Positions 37,614-46,672 of a DNA stretch of 64,000 nt are shown here, one piece after another; the first letter of the stretch is position 1, and each line of letters opens with the position of its first letter. This DNA comes from Burkholderia latens. GTDB lineage: Bacteria; Pseudomonadota; Gammaproteobacteria; Burkholderiales; Burkholderiaceae. The position numbers and the translations under genes were made by a program. The stretch lies in contig NZ_CABVPL010000024.1 in assembly GCF_902499045.1 (NCBI RefSeq), positions 29,096 through 93,095 of the forward strand. Reading direction: 5' to 3'. Below the pieces are notes generated by a model. The model had not been told where the DNA came from, did not search any database, and was given only the letters and a program-made list of their open reading frames with translations.

Positions 37614-38474
37614 TTACGCGGCCGTGCCGGGCGCGCGCAGGTCGCTCGTCTCCAGCAGTTCGAGCAGCGTGCCGGCCGGCTGGCTGAGCCGCTTCGCGGC
37701 GAGCGCGATGAATTCCACGTCGGGCAGCACGGGCAGCCCGTCGCCGTTCACGGGCGGTGCGAGGCCGCGCGCCGACAGGTATTGCGACGTCGCGGTAAGC
37801 CCGAGCCCGGCCCGGGCGGCCGCGATGCAGCCCGGCTGACTGCTGCTCGAACACACGACTTCCCAGCCGATCCCCTTTTCCGCGAGCGCATTGAGCACGA
37901 CCGCGCGCGTGACGCTCGGCTCGGCGACCAGCACGAGCGGCAGCGGCCGCTCCAGATCGACCACGGTGCCCGGCCGCGCGACCCATTCGAGCCGCGCGCG
38001 CAGCAGCGGCGTGCCGCGCCGCTCGCCGAGGCGCCGCTTGCCGACCATCAGGTCGAGCGCGCCCGCATCCATCATTTCGTAGAGCCGGCTCGTCATCCCG
38101 GTCGTGATCTCCAGCGCGACGTCGGGATGCGCGTCGCGAAACGCGGCCAGCACGTCCGGCAGCGCGACCAGCGCGAGATCGTCCGACGCGCCGAGCCGCA
38201 CGCGGCCCTGCAGCCGCGGCTTGCGAAACTGCGATTCCGCGCGGTTCAGCGCCTGCAGGATCACGTTCGCATGCACGAGCAGCGCCTCGCCGTCGGCCGT
38301 CATCGCGATCGAATGGGTGTCGCGCACGAACAGCCGCCGGCCGACGCTCTCTTCGAGACGACGGATATGTTCGCTGACGCTCGACTGGTTGAGCCCGAGT
38401 TGCCGCCCCGCTTCGGTGAAGCTGCGGCAATTCGTGACGGTCGCGAACGTCTTGAGCCAGACGGGATTGAGCAT
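37614..38474 (-). CDS. LysR-type transcriptional regulator
   Basis: A 286-residue LysR protein with helix-turn-helix over residues 5-62 (FTEAGRQLGLNQSSVSEHIRRLE) and a periplasmic-binding-like effector domain. It is divergent from an MFS transporter gene 191 bp away, which it most likely regulates. The effector is unknown. The ATG at 38474 directly opens the conserved N-terminus MLNPVWLKTF; the ribosome-binding site is weak. Confidence 0.9.
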   Translation of the reverse strand: MLNPVWLKTFATVTNCRSFTEAGRQLGLNQSSVSEHIRRLEESVGRRLFVRDTHSIAMTADGEALLVHANVILQALNRAESQFRKPRLQGRVRLGASDDLALVALPDVLAAFRDAHPDVALEITTGMTSRLYEMMDAGALDLMVGKRRLGERRGTPLLRARLEWVARPGTVVDLERPLPLVLVAEPSVTRAVVLNALAEKGIGWEVVCSSSSQPGCIAAARAGLGLTATSQYLSARGLAPPVNGDGLPVLPDVEFIALAAKRLSQPAGTLLELLETSDLRAPGTAA

Positions 38475-38665
38475 CCTGCATTGTCATCGGCGTTTCCAAT
38501 GACAGTCAATGCCTTCAGGCAGCTTCCCGATGACCGGCGGAATCGGTACCATCGGACGCTCGTAAACCTGCCCTGCGCTTGCGCGCGCGTGCCGGGCCGC
38601 GTCGCCCGCCGTGTCGCCACGCGCCATGTCGCCGCCGGGGCGGCCGCCGCTCTTTCCATTTCGTC

Positions 38666-40054
38666 ATGTCCCGCCAACCCTCACATTCCGCGCTGCTGTG
38701 GATCGTCGCCGCCGCGTTCTTCATGCAGTCGCTCGACACGACGATCGTCAACACCGCGCTGCCGTCGATCGCGCAAAGCCTGCACGCGTCGCCGCTCGCG
38801 ATGCAGCCGGTCGTGGTCGTCTACACGCTGACGATGGCAATGCTCACGCCCGCGTCCGGCTGGCTCGCCGATCGCTTCGGCACGCGCCGCGTGTTCTCGC
38901 TCGCGATCCTGGTGTTCTCGCTTGCGTCGATCGGCTGCGCGGCGTCGCACACGCTCGCTCAGCTCGTCGTCGCGCGCGCCGTGCAGGGCATCGGCGGGTC
39001 GATGCTGCTGCCGATCGGCCGGCTCGCCGTGCTGCGGCGCGTGCCGGGCGAGCAGTACGTCGCGGCGATCGCGTTCGTGTCGATCGCCGGGCAGCTCGGC
39101 CCGATCGTCGGGCCGACGCTCGGCGGCTGGCTCACGCAGGCGATTTCCTGGCACTGGGTGTTCATCGTCAACGTGCCGGTGGGCGTGGTCGGCTTCATCG
39201 CGGTGCAGCGCTTCCTGCCGCACGACCACGCCACGCAGCCGCCGCCGTTCGACTTCGTCGGCTGCGCGCTGCTGTCGGTCGCGATGATCGCGCTGTCGCT
39301 CGCGATCGATCCGCCGATGTCCGCGCACCGCACGGAGTGGGCGATCGGACTGGCCGTGCTCGGCGTGGCAAGCGCACTCGCCTACCTGCCTCATGCGCGG
39401 CGCCGCGCGCAGCCGCTGTTCCGGCTCGGGCTGTTCCGCGAACCGAATTTCGGCTCGGGGCTGCTCGGCAACCTGCTATGCCGGATCGGCACGAGCGCCG
39501 TGCCGTTCATGCTGCCGCTGCTGATGCAGGTGCAGCTCGGCTATACGCCGCTACAGTCGGGGATGATGATGCTGCCGGCCGCGATCGCCGGCGTGATCGC
39601 GAAACGCTGGATCGCGCCGCTCGCGAAACGCTTCGGCTATGCGAGCTTTCTGGTCGTGAATACGGGAATCGTCGGCTGCGCGATCGCGGGGTTCGCGCTG
39701 GTATCGGCGCGGCCGGCGCCGGCGCTGGAGATCGCGTTGCTGATCGTGTTCGGCGCCGCGAACTCGATGCAGTTCGCCGCGATGAACGCCGCGACGCTGA
39801 AGGGGCTGTCGCACGCCGACGCCGGCAGCGGCAACAGCCTGTTCACGATGATGCAGATGCTCGCGATGGGGCTCGGCGTGTCGATCGGCGGCGGGCTCGT
39901 GAACCTGTTCGCCGCGCATTGGGGCTCGATGGCGAACGGCTTCATGCTGTCGTTCGTCTGCATGGGCGCGGTCACGCTGCTGTCGTCCGTCGTGTTCCGG
40001 CGGATCGATACGGCCGCGCCGCCGGCGCCGGTCGCGCCGCGGCCGTCCGCGTAA
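38666..40054 (+). CDS. MFS transporter, MdtD/DHA2 type
   Basis: A 462-residue major-facilitator protein. FFMQSLDTTIVNTALPSIAQ is the DHA2 motif D1, GWLADRFGTRRVF motif A, and GQLGPIVGPTLGGWLTQ motif C. It is similar in arrangement to E. coli MdtD. It would export small toxic molecules by proton antiport. The divergent LysR gene is the probable regulator. The start at 38666 places the first helix at residues 9-29; the upstream in-frame part is Arg-rich. Confidence 0.9.
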   Translation: MSRQPSHSALLWIVAAAFFMQSLDTTIVNTALPSIAQSLHASPLAMQPVVVVYTLTMAMLTPASGWLADRFGTRRVFSLAILVFSLASIGCAASHTLAQLVVARAVQGIGGSMLLPIGRLAVLRRVPGEQYVAAIAFVSIAGQLGPIVGPTLGGWLTQAISWHWVFIVNVPVGVVGFIAVQRFLPHDHATQPPPFDFVGCALLSVAMIALSLAIDPPMSAHRTEWAIGLAVLGVASALAYLPHARRRAQPLFRLGLFREPNFGSGLLGNLLCRIGTSAVPFMLPLLMQVQLGYTPLQSGMMMLPAAIAGVIAKRWIAPLAKRFGYASFLVVNTGIVGCAIAGFALVSARPAPALEIALLIVFGAANSMQFAAMNAATLKGLSHADAGSGNSLFTMMQMLAMGLGVSIGGGLVNLFAAHWGSMANGFMLSFVCMGAVTLLSSVVFRRIDTAAPPAPVAPRPSA

Positions 40055-40076
40055 GCTACGCCGGCGGGCGCGGCTG

Positions 40077-40457
40077 TCAGTTCACCGCACGACGCTCGAC
40101 GATGCGCTTGAGCACCCAGCGGATCGACGAGCCGTCGGCCGGCGGCTGCGCGACGCGGTATTCGTCGACTTCGAGCACATAGTCGTAGCCGGGCTGGTAC
40201 GCAAAACCCTCGATGCCCGCGTACCCCAGGCTCCACGGCTCGGCCGGGCTGCCGCGCACCTGCAGGTAATCCATCGGCGCGACGCCGGTGCAGCGCGCCG
40301 CCTGCGGCGCGACGTAGACGATCTTCGTCACGGGCCGGCCGTCGGCCGCGCGGGCCCCGCGCGCATCGGTCGCGGCCGCGTCGGTCTGGCATCCGGCGAG
40401 CAGCGTGACGCCGGCGATCACGGCCGCGCCGACCAGCGTTCTGGTCTTGCGATTCAT
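40077..40457 (-). CDS. DUF4377 lipoprotein
   Basis: A 126-residue lipoprotein with lipobox LLAGC (Cys23) and a DUF4377-type domain, recognisable by IVYVAPQAARCTGVAPMDYLQVRG and IEGFAYQPGYDYVLEVDEY. The family is often linked to META/HslJ heat-shock-type proteins; function is unknown. GAGAGGAATATC precedes the ATG at 40457. It converges with the MFS gene. Confidence 0.75.
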   Translation of the reverse strand: MNRKTRTLVGAAVIAGVTLLAGCQTDAAATDARGARAADGRPVTKIVYVAPQAARCTGVAPMDYLQVRGSPAEPWSLGYAGIEGFAYQPGYDYVLEVDEYRVAQPPADGSSIRWVLKRIVERRAVN

Positions 40458-40721
40458 CCGATATTCCTCTCGAAGCGTTGGCGGGGCGATTTGACGAGCC
40501 GTGCACGCGAAAGTTCACGAACGGCTTACAGCGTGCGTACCGCCACGATCGTTCATCGAATGCCCGCGCACCGGCTCAAACATCATGCGTGTGCGCTCGC
40601 CGGCCGCGCGATCGCGATCGACGGCGGTTCACCGCATGGTGCTCGTGTATTACCATCGGCGCTTCCTCGTATGCTCGGCGCTGCGTGCCGTCCAGCCACG
40701 GCCGCAGCGCCCCCTCTTCGC

Positions 40722-41915
40722 ATGACCTCATCCGTTTCGTCCGATGCCGCGCTGCGGCCGCTGCCGATCGACACGCTGACCGTGCCGGCCGCGCTCGACG
40801 GACGCGCAGGCACGAACCGCTCGACCAGCGCGCATCCGCAGATCGCCGCGACCAACGATCTCGACGCGGTGCGCGCATGGCTCGCACGCTTCGCCGACAC
40901 GCCGACGACGTTCCAGAACTATCGCAAGGAAGCCGAGCGCCTGCTGCTGTGGGCGGTGATCGCATGCGGCAAGCCGCTGTCGTCGCTGACGCACGAGGAT
41001 CTCGTCGTCTACCGGCAATTCCTGCTCGCGCCCGCGCCGGCCGATCTGTGGTGCGCGAACGGCGGCCGCAAGCATCCGCGCGGTGACCCGCGCTGGCGGC
41101 CGTTCTACGGACCGCTGTCGGCGGCGAGCCAGCGGCAGGCGATGGTGATCCTGAACGTGATGTTCTCTTGGCTCGTGCAGGCCGGTTATCTGGCCGGCAA
41201 TCCGCTTGCGCTGTCGCGGCAGCGGCAACGGCGGCCCGCGCCGCGCGTCACGCGCCATCTGTCGCCGCCGCTGTGGCAGGCGGTCAAGGACGCGATCGCC
41301 GCGATGCCGCGCGACGATGCGCGCGCCACGTTCCATGCGAATCGCGCGCGCTGGGTGTTCACGCTGCTGTATCTCGGCGGGCTGCGCATCACCGAGGCCG
41401 CCGACACGACGATGGGACAATTCTTCGCGCGGCGCGATGCGAACGGACGCGACCGCTGGTGGCTCGACGTGACCGGCAAAGGCGGCCGGCAGCGGCTCGT
41501 GCCGGCTACCGCGGAAATGATGGCCGAACTCGCGCGCTACCGGTGCGCGCACGGCCTCCCTGCGCTGCCGGCGGACGGCGAGGCGACGCCGCTCGTGTTG
41601 CCGGCCGGCGGCTCACGCAAACCGCTCACGCGCGCGGCGCTGCACCGGATCGTGAAGCAGGTGTTCAGGTTCGCGGCCGACCGGTTGCGTGCGCAACCCG
41701 ATGCTGGTGAAGAACGGGCGCGCGTGCTCGAACAGGCATCCGCGCACTGGCTGCGCCACAGCGCGGGCTCGCACATGGCTGATGGTCGCGTCGATCTGCG
41801 GCTCGTGCGCGACAACCTCGGGCACGTGTCGCTGACGACGACGAGCCAGTATCTGCACGCGGACGACGACTGGCGGCACAGCGAAACCGAAGACAAGCAC
41901 CGGATCGGTTGGTAG
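40722..41915 (+). CDS. Tyrosine recombinase / phage-type integrase
   Basis: A 397-residue site-specific recombinase. A SAM-like N-terminal core-binding region (about residues 40-175) precedes the catalytic domain. The conserved Arg is in LGGLRITEA, the HxxR box is HWLRHSAGSH, and the nucleophilic tyrosine is in TTTSQYLHAD. All catalytic residues are visible, so it is probably active. No phage, transposon or resistance genes are adjacent and no tRNA is visible beside it. It could be a resident recombinase or the last part of an old island. The ATG at 40722 is the best of several weak starts. Confidence 0.88.
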   Translation: MTSSVSSDAALRPLPIDTLTVPAALDGRAGTNRSTSAHPQIAATNDLDAVRAWLARFADTPTTFQNYRKEAERLLLWAVIACGKPLSSLTHEDLVVYRQFLLAPAPADLWCANGGRKHPRGDPRWRPFYGPLSAASQRQAMVILNVMFSWLVQAGYLAGNPLALSRQRQRRPAPRVTRHLSPPLWQAVKDAIAAMPRDDARATFHANRARWVFTLLYLGGLRITEAADTTMGQFFARRDANGRDRWWLDVTGKGGRQRLVPATAEMMAELARYRCAHGLPALPADGEATPLVLPAGGSRKPLTRAALHRIVKQVFRFAADRLRAQPDAGEERARVLEQASAHWLRHSAGSHMADGRVDLRLVRDNLGHVSLTTTSQYLHADDDWRHSETEDKHRIGW

Positions 41916-42008
41916 CCGCCAACGCCAACGTGCAGCGCGATTCAAATTGCACGCGCGCGTCGGCTCTCCTTTGCCGTCGATCGCACGCCACGCGCGTGCG
42001 CGTTCGGG

Positions 42009-42227
42009 TCAATACACGGCCACCCAATGTCCGGGCACCCACGCCCAGTGATTGCCGGCCCAGCGGTAATGGCCCTTGGCCCAGCGATAGCCGGGCGCGG
42101 GCGGCGGCGGCGCGACCTCGACGACCGGCGCGGGTTGCGGCGGCCGCGCCGGTTCGACTACGCATGCGGACACCAGCGCTGCGGCCGCCGCTGCCACGAT
42201 GGCAAGCGATGCGGATCGGATCTTCAT
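42009..42227 (-). CDS. YXWGXW-repeat-like lipoprotein
   Basis: A 72-residue exported protein with a signal sequence ending LVSAC (lipobox), a Pro-rich linker (PPQPAPVVEVAPPPPAPG) and a short aromatic repeat region (YRWAKGHYRWAGNHWAWVPGHW). This pattern is common in Burkholderia and of unknown role. GGAG lies eight bases before the ATG at 42227; a second ATG at 42233 is too close to it. It follows the DUF1501 gene by 67 bp and may share its operon. Confidence 0.7.
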   Translation of the reverse strand: MKIRSASLAIVAAAAAALVSACVVEPARPPQPAPVVEVAPPPPAPGYRWAKGHYRWAGNHWAWVPGHWVAVY

Positions 42228-42294
42228 GTTCATTTCTCCGTGTCTTGTAGTCGATTGCACGATGCGCTTTCGCGTCTGCCTCGGTTGCCGCGCA

Positions 42295-43458
42295 TCACGC
42301 CATTGCGCGAATGAGGCCCGTCATCGGCCCCGTCGGGCCGCTTTCGGCGAACAGCGCGGACGCGGTCACGCGCGGATCGAGCCGCAGGCTTTCGGCGGCC
42401 GCGCCCGCGATCAGCGCGTCGAGCGACGCGGTCGGCTTCAGATCGCGCCCTTCGTAAAGGTCGCCCGGCCGCAGGCCAGGCCAGTCGGCGATCACGCGGC
42501 CGCCCGCGACCGCGCCGCCCGCCAGCATCGCGACCGACGCCTGCCCGTGATCGGTGCCGCCGGTGCCGTTCACCGCGGCCGTGCGGCCGAACTCGGTCGC
42601 GACCAGCACCGTGGTCTGCTGCCACACCGGCCCCAGGCCGTCGCGCAATGCGGCGAGCATCGTGTCGAGCGCCTTCAGCTGATTCGCGAGCCGTGCGTTC
42701 TGCGCGCTGTGCGTGTCCCATCCGCCGGTTTCGATCATCGCGATCCGCGGGCCGTCGTCGCGTGCGAGAAACGTCGCCGCGAGCTTGCCGACGCCGGCCG
42801 GGTCCTGGCGCGCATGCGCATCGCCAGCGAGCCCGCGCGCGGCCATCGCCGATCGCCATAGCGGCCCGAGCTGCGCGTCGGCGTCGTAAAGCGCCGACAC
42901 ACGTGCGAGCAGATCGTCGGGCGCAGCGGGCAGTCCGGACGCCGCATACGACGCGGCCTGCACGCTGCCGCGCAATGCAAGCGGCACGGTCGGCGCGAAT
43001 GCGATCGCACGCTCGCGCGTGGCCGGCAACATCGCGGCGAGCCGGTTGAGCCAGCCGTCCTTCACCTGGTACGGCGCGCGGCCGCCCGTCTCGAGCACGT
43101 TCTGGCCGTCGAAATGCGAGCGGTCGCGATACGGCGACGCGATCGCATGGACGAACAGCGCCTGCTTGTCGCGATACAACTGCGCGGTCTGCACGAGCGA
43201 CGGATGCAGCGCGAACGTGCCGTCGATGCGTGTCGCCGCCGCTGCGTCGATCGCGAGCGGCCCGCGCAGCGATGCATACGCAGGCTCCGCATACGGGACG
43301 ACGATGTTCAGTCCGTCGGCCGCGCCGCGCTGGATCACGAACACGAAGCGCCGGTCGGTCGCGACGTTCGCGAACACGATGCGCGGTGCGACGAGGATCG
43401 CGCCCGCACCGGCGGCGGCGATGCTCAGGAAGTGCCGGCGGGTAACAGATCGAGCCAT
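42295..43458 (-). CDS. DUF1501 Tat-exported protein
   Basis: A 387-residue protein of PF07394, related to the sulfatase/alkaline phosphatase fold. The twin-arginine signal is TRRHFLSIAAAGAGAI. Typical blocks are RGAADGLNIVVPYAEPAY, GGWDTHSAQNARL, ATEFGRTAAVNGTGGTDHG and GGRVIADWPGL. Function is unknown. DUF1501 genes nearly always follow DUF1800 genes, as here, where the DUF1800 stop overlaps the alternative ATG at 43464. I prefer 43458, six bases after GGAG. Confidence 0.85.
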   Translation of the reverse strand: MARSVTRRHFLSIAAAGAGAILVAPRIVFANVATDRRFVFVIQRGAADGLNIVVPYAEPAYASLRGPLAIDAAAATRIDGTFALHPSLVQTAQLYRDKQALFVHAIASPYRDRSHFDGQNVLETGGRAPYQVKDGWLNRLAAMLPATRERAIAFAPTVPLALRGSVQAASYAASGLPAAPDDLLARVSALYDADAQLGPLWRSAMAARGLAGDAHARQDPAGVGKLAATFLARDDGPRIAMIETGGWDTHSAQNARLANQLKALDTMLAALRDGLGPVWQQTTVLVATEFGRTAAVNGTGGTDHGQASVAMLAGGAVAGGRVIADWPGLRPGDLYEGRDLKPTASLDALIAGAAAESLRLDPRVTASALFAESGPTGPMTGLIRAMA

Positions 43459-43460
43459 GT

Positions 43461-44855
43461 TCATCTCCGTTGAAAATCGGGCGACACGAGCAGCAGCGCG
43501 AGCGACGTGGTCGCACTTTCCGCGCGCGACAGCGCCGCCGCGGTCGATGCGCTCAGCGAGCCGGCCAGCAGCGTATTGCCGAGCGTGCGCGGATCGAGCC
43601 GGTCTCCCGTGCGCGCGGCGAGCCGCTGCGCGATCTCGACGCGGCGCACCAGCGCGTCGGGTGCGGCCCAGCTCGCGGCGACGTCGTCATAGCCGGCCGG
43701 CGATCCGGGCCGCCATACCGGCTGCCCGAGTTGCGCGAGCAGCGGCGCGGCCTTCAGGTCGCCGGTGTCGCGCCAGCCGAGCCCGCGCAGCGACGACACG
43801 GCCCACTCCCACGGCGTCTTGAACTTGCGATTGACGGGCGACCACGCGTCCGGCGCATCGACGAGCGCGCGATACACGGCCGGCAAGTCGCCGCCGCTCG
43901 CGTCGAATGCTTGCGCGAGCCGCTCGGTGAGCGCGGGCGGCGGGTTGTCGGCGACGAAATGGCGTGCGAGCTGGAACGCGATATGCCGGCCCGTCGCAGG
44001 AGACCGCGCGAGGTCGCTCAGGATCGCGCGTGCCTGCGCTTCGCCCGGCTGGCCGTAAGTACGGCTCATCACCGTGCGCGCGCCGGGTTCGTGCAGCGCC
44101 GCGCGAAACACGAACGCGCCGGGCGCCGCATCGCCGGGCTGCGGACCGCGGCCGCCGGCGATGCTCCAGCCGGTCAACGCGCGCGCGAATTCCGTCACGT
44201 CCGCTTGCGTGTAGCCGGTACGGACGCCGAGCGTATGCAGCTCCATGATTTCGCGCGCGAGGTTCTCGTTGAGGCCGCGTCGCGCCGCAGGATTGCGCGC
44301 TTCGGCGCGCAGCGCGGCCGGGCTGTCCGGGCCGACCGAGCGCGCCTGATCGAGGAACAGCTGCATCGCCGGATGCTGCTCGACGGCGACGAGCATGTCC
44401 TCGAAGCGGCCGAGCACGTGCGGGCGGATCGCGTCGCGCTCGAATGCGCCCGCATACGCAGCGACCTGCCCCTTGTCGACCGACACCGCGAAATGGTTCG
44501 CCCAGAAATGCACGAGGCGTTCGACGAACGGCGCGGGCGTGTTCAGCGCACTGTTCAATCGGGCGGCAACGGCGCTGCGATACGCGTCGTAGCCGTCGCG
44601 GCGGATCGACTGCTCGGTCGCGCGCTTCGCTGCCGCATCGCCGCTCGTCGTCGCATTGCGTGCATCGGCGAAGCGCGTGGCGAGTGTGGTTGCGTCCGGT
44701 TCGCCAGCCCATGCAGCGGGCCGAGCGTCGTAACGGTCGAACTGGGCGGCCAGCGCCGCCTTCGGATCGGCGGGCGGCGCTTCGTCGGCGCGCGCGCCGA
44801 GACCGAAGCGGTTCAGCGCGATCGCAGCTGGTGTGATGTCGTTCGGGTGATCCAT
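43461..44855 (-). CDS. DUF1800 protein
   Basis: A 464-residue protein of PF08811. It starts ITPAAIALNRFGLGA, the hallmark N-terminus of the family. It contains VHFWANHFAVSVDK, LNENLAREIMELHTLGV, YTQADVTEFARALTGWS and RHFVADNPPP, all conserved blocks. There is no obvious Tat or Sec signal at this start. The pair DUF1800-DUF1501 is thought to act outside the cytoplasm, but its activity is unknown. It lies 260 bp downstream of the ECF sigma operon on the same strand and could be one of its targets. Confidence 0.82.
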   Translation of the reverse strand: MDHPNDITPAAIALNRFGLGARADEAPPADPKAALAAQFDRYDARPAAWAGEPDATTLATRFADARNATTSGDAAAKRATEQSIRRDGYDAYRSAVAARLNSALNTPAPFVERLVHFWANHFAVSVDKGQVAAYAGAFERDAIRPHVLGRFEDMLVAVEQHPAMQLFLDQARSVGPDSPAALRAEARNPAARRGLNENLAREIMELHTLGVRTGYTQADVTEFARALTGWSIAGGRGPQPGDAAPGAFVFRAALHEPGARTVMSRTYGQPGEAQARAILSDLARSPATGRHIAFQLARHFVADNPPPALTERLAQAFDASGGDLPAVYRALVDAPDAWSPVNRKFKTPWEWAVSSLRGLGWRDTGDLKAAPLLAQLGQPVWRPGSPAGYDDVAASWAAPDALVRRVEIAQRLAARTGDRLDPRTLGNTLLAGSLSASTAAALSRAESATTSLALLLVSPDFQRR

Positions 44856-45115
44856 GACGAGGGTTCTCGCGGTGCATACCCGTGTTCAACGGGGGATGCC
44901 GGGAAATCCGTCGCGGGACTGCGAAATATTCTTGATTCGAGGCCAGGGGGATTCGCCCCTGTCGCGGCGCGCGAAATTGCCGCGCGCTACGGTGAATACA
45001 TCGCCGCTGCCAACGACCGGTTCATCACGATCCTGAAGGCGCGTGCGATTCGACACCCGCACCTGCATCGCTTCATGAGCGGCGAACGCGACGTGCCGCC
45101 GTGCCACGCTGCCGC

Positions 45116-45619
45116 TTACCGACTCGCCGCCGCATCGCGTTTCTGCTGCAACTTCGGCGGCATCCGCCAGTTCCCGCTGCGCCGCAAACCGTCGACGAAC
45201 TTCGCGCGCTCGTCCGGCGTCAGCGTGGCCGCGAAGTCGACGACACTGCGCTCGACTTGCGCACGCAACGCACTGTCGGCCGCACGCGTGCGCTCGAGCG
45301 CCGCGTCGATCGCCGCACGATCGAGCTGCGGCGCGGCCAGCAGGTCCAGCACCGTGATCCGGCCGTCGCGGCCCTCCCGCGCGAAGTCCCGGCCGTCCTT
45401 GCGCGCCCCCTTCAGCGCCGCCGCGAACTCACGCTGTCGCGCATCGGGCAACTCGTCCGCGGCGAAACGCAGAGCCGCGCGCTGCGCGGGGCCGCCGGCC
45501 GCATGCACGTCACGATGCGTCGAGAACCACTGATACACGCCGCCGCCGATCGCGCCGAGCATGAACACGTTCAACACGACCGAGCCGACGAGAATGAATT
45601 TCCAGCTGCGTTCGGTCAT
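45116..45619 (-). CDS. Periplasmic heavy-metal-sensor-like protein
   Basis: A 167-residue protein with one N-terminal membrane helix (about residues 9-30) and an all-helical periplasmic part containing LPDARQREFAAAL and LTPDERAKFVDGLRR, the LTxxQR-like pattern of the Spy/CnrX/ZraP group. It is the third gene of a tightly overlapping operon with an ECF sigma factor and a one-helix protein. CnrX senses Ni/Co at the membrane and controls release of a sigma factor, so a similar role is likely. There are no cysteines; the ligand is not predictable. Confidence 0.75.
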   Translation of the reverse strand: MTERSWKFILVGSVVLNVFMLGAIGGGVYQWFSTHRDVHAAGGPAQRAALRFAADELPDARQREFAAALKGARKDGRDFAREGRDGRITVLDLLAAPQLDRAAIDAALERTRAADSALRAQVERSVVDFAATLTPDERAKFVDGLRRSGNWRMPPKLQQKRDAAASR

Positions 45620-46035
45620 TCGTCGGCTCCGTCGATGCTCGGGCCGCCGAACGTCGTCGTCAGATAGCCCGGTTCATGTTGCGCGAGCGGCGCGCTGCCG
45701 AGCATCAGCATCGAAACGGCCACCGCGCCGGCGAGCGCACCCGCGAGTCCGACGCCCGCGAATGCGGCGCCCGACCACCACACTTTGCCGCGGCGCCGCG
45801 CGCGTTGCGGCGCCGGCGCCGTCGCGACGATGCGTTCGACCAGCGCAGGCGCCGGCGGCGCAACCGTGTCGTGCATCAGCCACGCATCGAGCTCGGCCGC
45901 GTCGTCGAGCGCGTCCAGCGCGTCGCGCGGATGCGCGTGCGCCCACGCTTCGGCCGCCGCGCGTTCCGCTTGCGGCCAGCGCCGCGCATCCGAGCCGTAC
46001 GCGGCGACGATGGTACGGAATCGTTCGGGTGTCAT
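45616..46035 (-). CDS. Single-helix membrane protein, putative anti-sigma factor
   Basis: A 139-residue protein: a helical cytoplasmic N-terminus (TPERFRTIVAAYGSDARRWPQAERAAAEAW) with alternating acidic residues, one membrane helix (about residues 86-112) and a short periplasmic tail. It lies between the sigma factor and the periplasmic sensor and overlaps both by four bases. That position and topology are what an anti-sigma factor requires, although no ZAS zinc motif (HxxxCxxC) is present. Functional assignment is by context. Confidence 0.65.
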   Translation of the reverse strand: MTPERFRTIVAAYGSDARRWPQAERAAAEAWAHAHPRDALDALDDAAELDAWLMHDTVAPPAPALVERIVATAPAPQRARRRGKVWWSGAAFAGVGLAGALAGAVAVSMLMLGSAPLAQHEPGYLTTTFGGPSIDGADE

Positions 46036-46592
46036 CGCTTGTCCTCGCTAGGTGAGTCGCCGGCCAGTTGCGCGCGCAAGTTGCGTCTCGCGCGCGCGAG
46101 CAGGCTTTCCAGCGCATCGACGGTGATGCCCATCAGGTTCGCCGCTTCAACGTTCGACATCTCCTGATAGTACTGGAGCACGAGCGCTTCCCGCTGCCGG
46201 GGCGGCAAAGCCGCAAGCGCATCGCGCACGCGCACGTCGCGCGAGCGCAACTCCGCGCGCGCGGCCGGCTCGGGCTGCGTGTCGGGCACGTCGGGCAGCG
46301 TGTCGACCGGTTCCTCGCGCCGCCCGCGCAAGCGGTCGTAGCACAGGTTCAGCACGACGCGATGCAACCACGTGTCGAAACGCGCTTCGCCGTCGCGCCA
46401 GCGCGGCGCGTGACGCCAGATCCGCAGGAAGGTTTCCTGCGCGACGTCTTCGGCCTCGCTCCGATCGCCGAGCATGCGCGTCGCGAGCGCAAGCAGGCGC
46501 GGCAGCTTGCGTGCAACGAGCACGCGCACGGCCGATACATCGCGTGCACCGACCCGCGCGACGAGTTCCGCGTCCGGATCGGCGTCGCTCAA
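46032..46592 (-). CDS. ECF-type RNA polymerase sigma factor
   Basis: A 186-residue group-4 sigma factor with region 2 (LPRLLALATRMLGDRSEAEDVAQETFLRIW) and region 4 (ALAALPPRQREALVLQYYQEMSNVEAANLMGITVDALESLLARARRNL). I chose TTG at 46592: it gives the normal ECF length, starting (M)SDADPDAELVARVG, and overlaps the stop of a 27-codon leader ORF. In-frame ATGs at 46688 and 46757 would add 32-55 Arg-rich residues and have no ribosome-binding site. It is translationally coupled to the putative anti-sigma gene. It is expected to respond to envelope or metal stress. Confidence 0.88.
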   Translation of the reverse strand: MSDADPDAELVARVGARDVSAVRVLVARKLPRLLALATRMLGDRSEAEDVAQETFLRIWRHAPRWRDGEARFDTWLHRVVLNLCYDRLRGRREEPVDTLPDVPDTQPEPAARAELRSRDVRVRDALAALPPRQREALVLQYYQEMSNVEAANLMGITVDALESLLARARRNLRAQLAGDSPSEDKR

Positions 46593-46672
46593 CGCGCGCG
46601 GCTCCGCGACGTGCGGCAAGAACGCGGCAGGTTGCCGGCGCACACGTCCGCGATCCGGCTGAAGCTCGTCAT
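46589..46672 (-). CDS. 27-codon leader ORF overlapping the sigma gene
   Basis: An ATG at 46672 preceded by AAGGAGAGCACG, the strongest ribosome-binding site in this stretch, opens a 27-residue basic peptide (MTSFSRIADVCAGNLPRSCR and so on). Its TGA (46591-46589) overlaps the sigma-factor TTG (TTGA). Translation of the leader would deliver ribosomes to a start codon that has no good site of its own. The peptide may matter only as a coupler. An alternative is that a frameshift joins it to the sigma frame. Confidence 0.5.
   Translation of the reverse strand: MTSFSRIADVCAGNLPRSCRTSRSRAR

Noticed and set aside
44944-44998. Two small hairpins (CAGGGG/CCCCTG and a following GCGCG stem) between the metal-sensor and DUF1800 genes
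   Set aside because: Short stems without T-runs in very GC-rich DNA; not distinguishable from chance.
43470-45533. 687-residue plus-strand frame across DUF1800 and the metal-sensor gene
   Set aside because: Antisense shadow; it crosses two well-supported minus-strand genes and has no recognisable domain.
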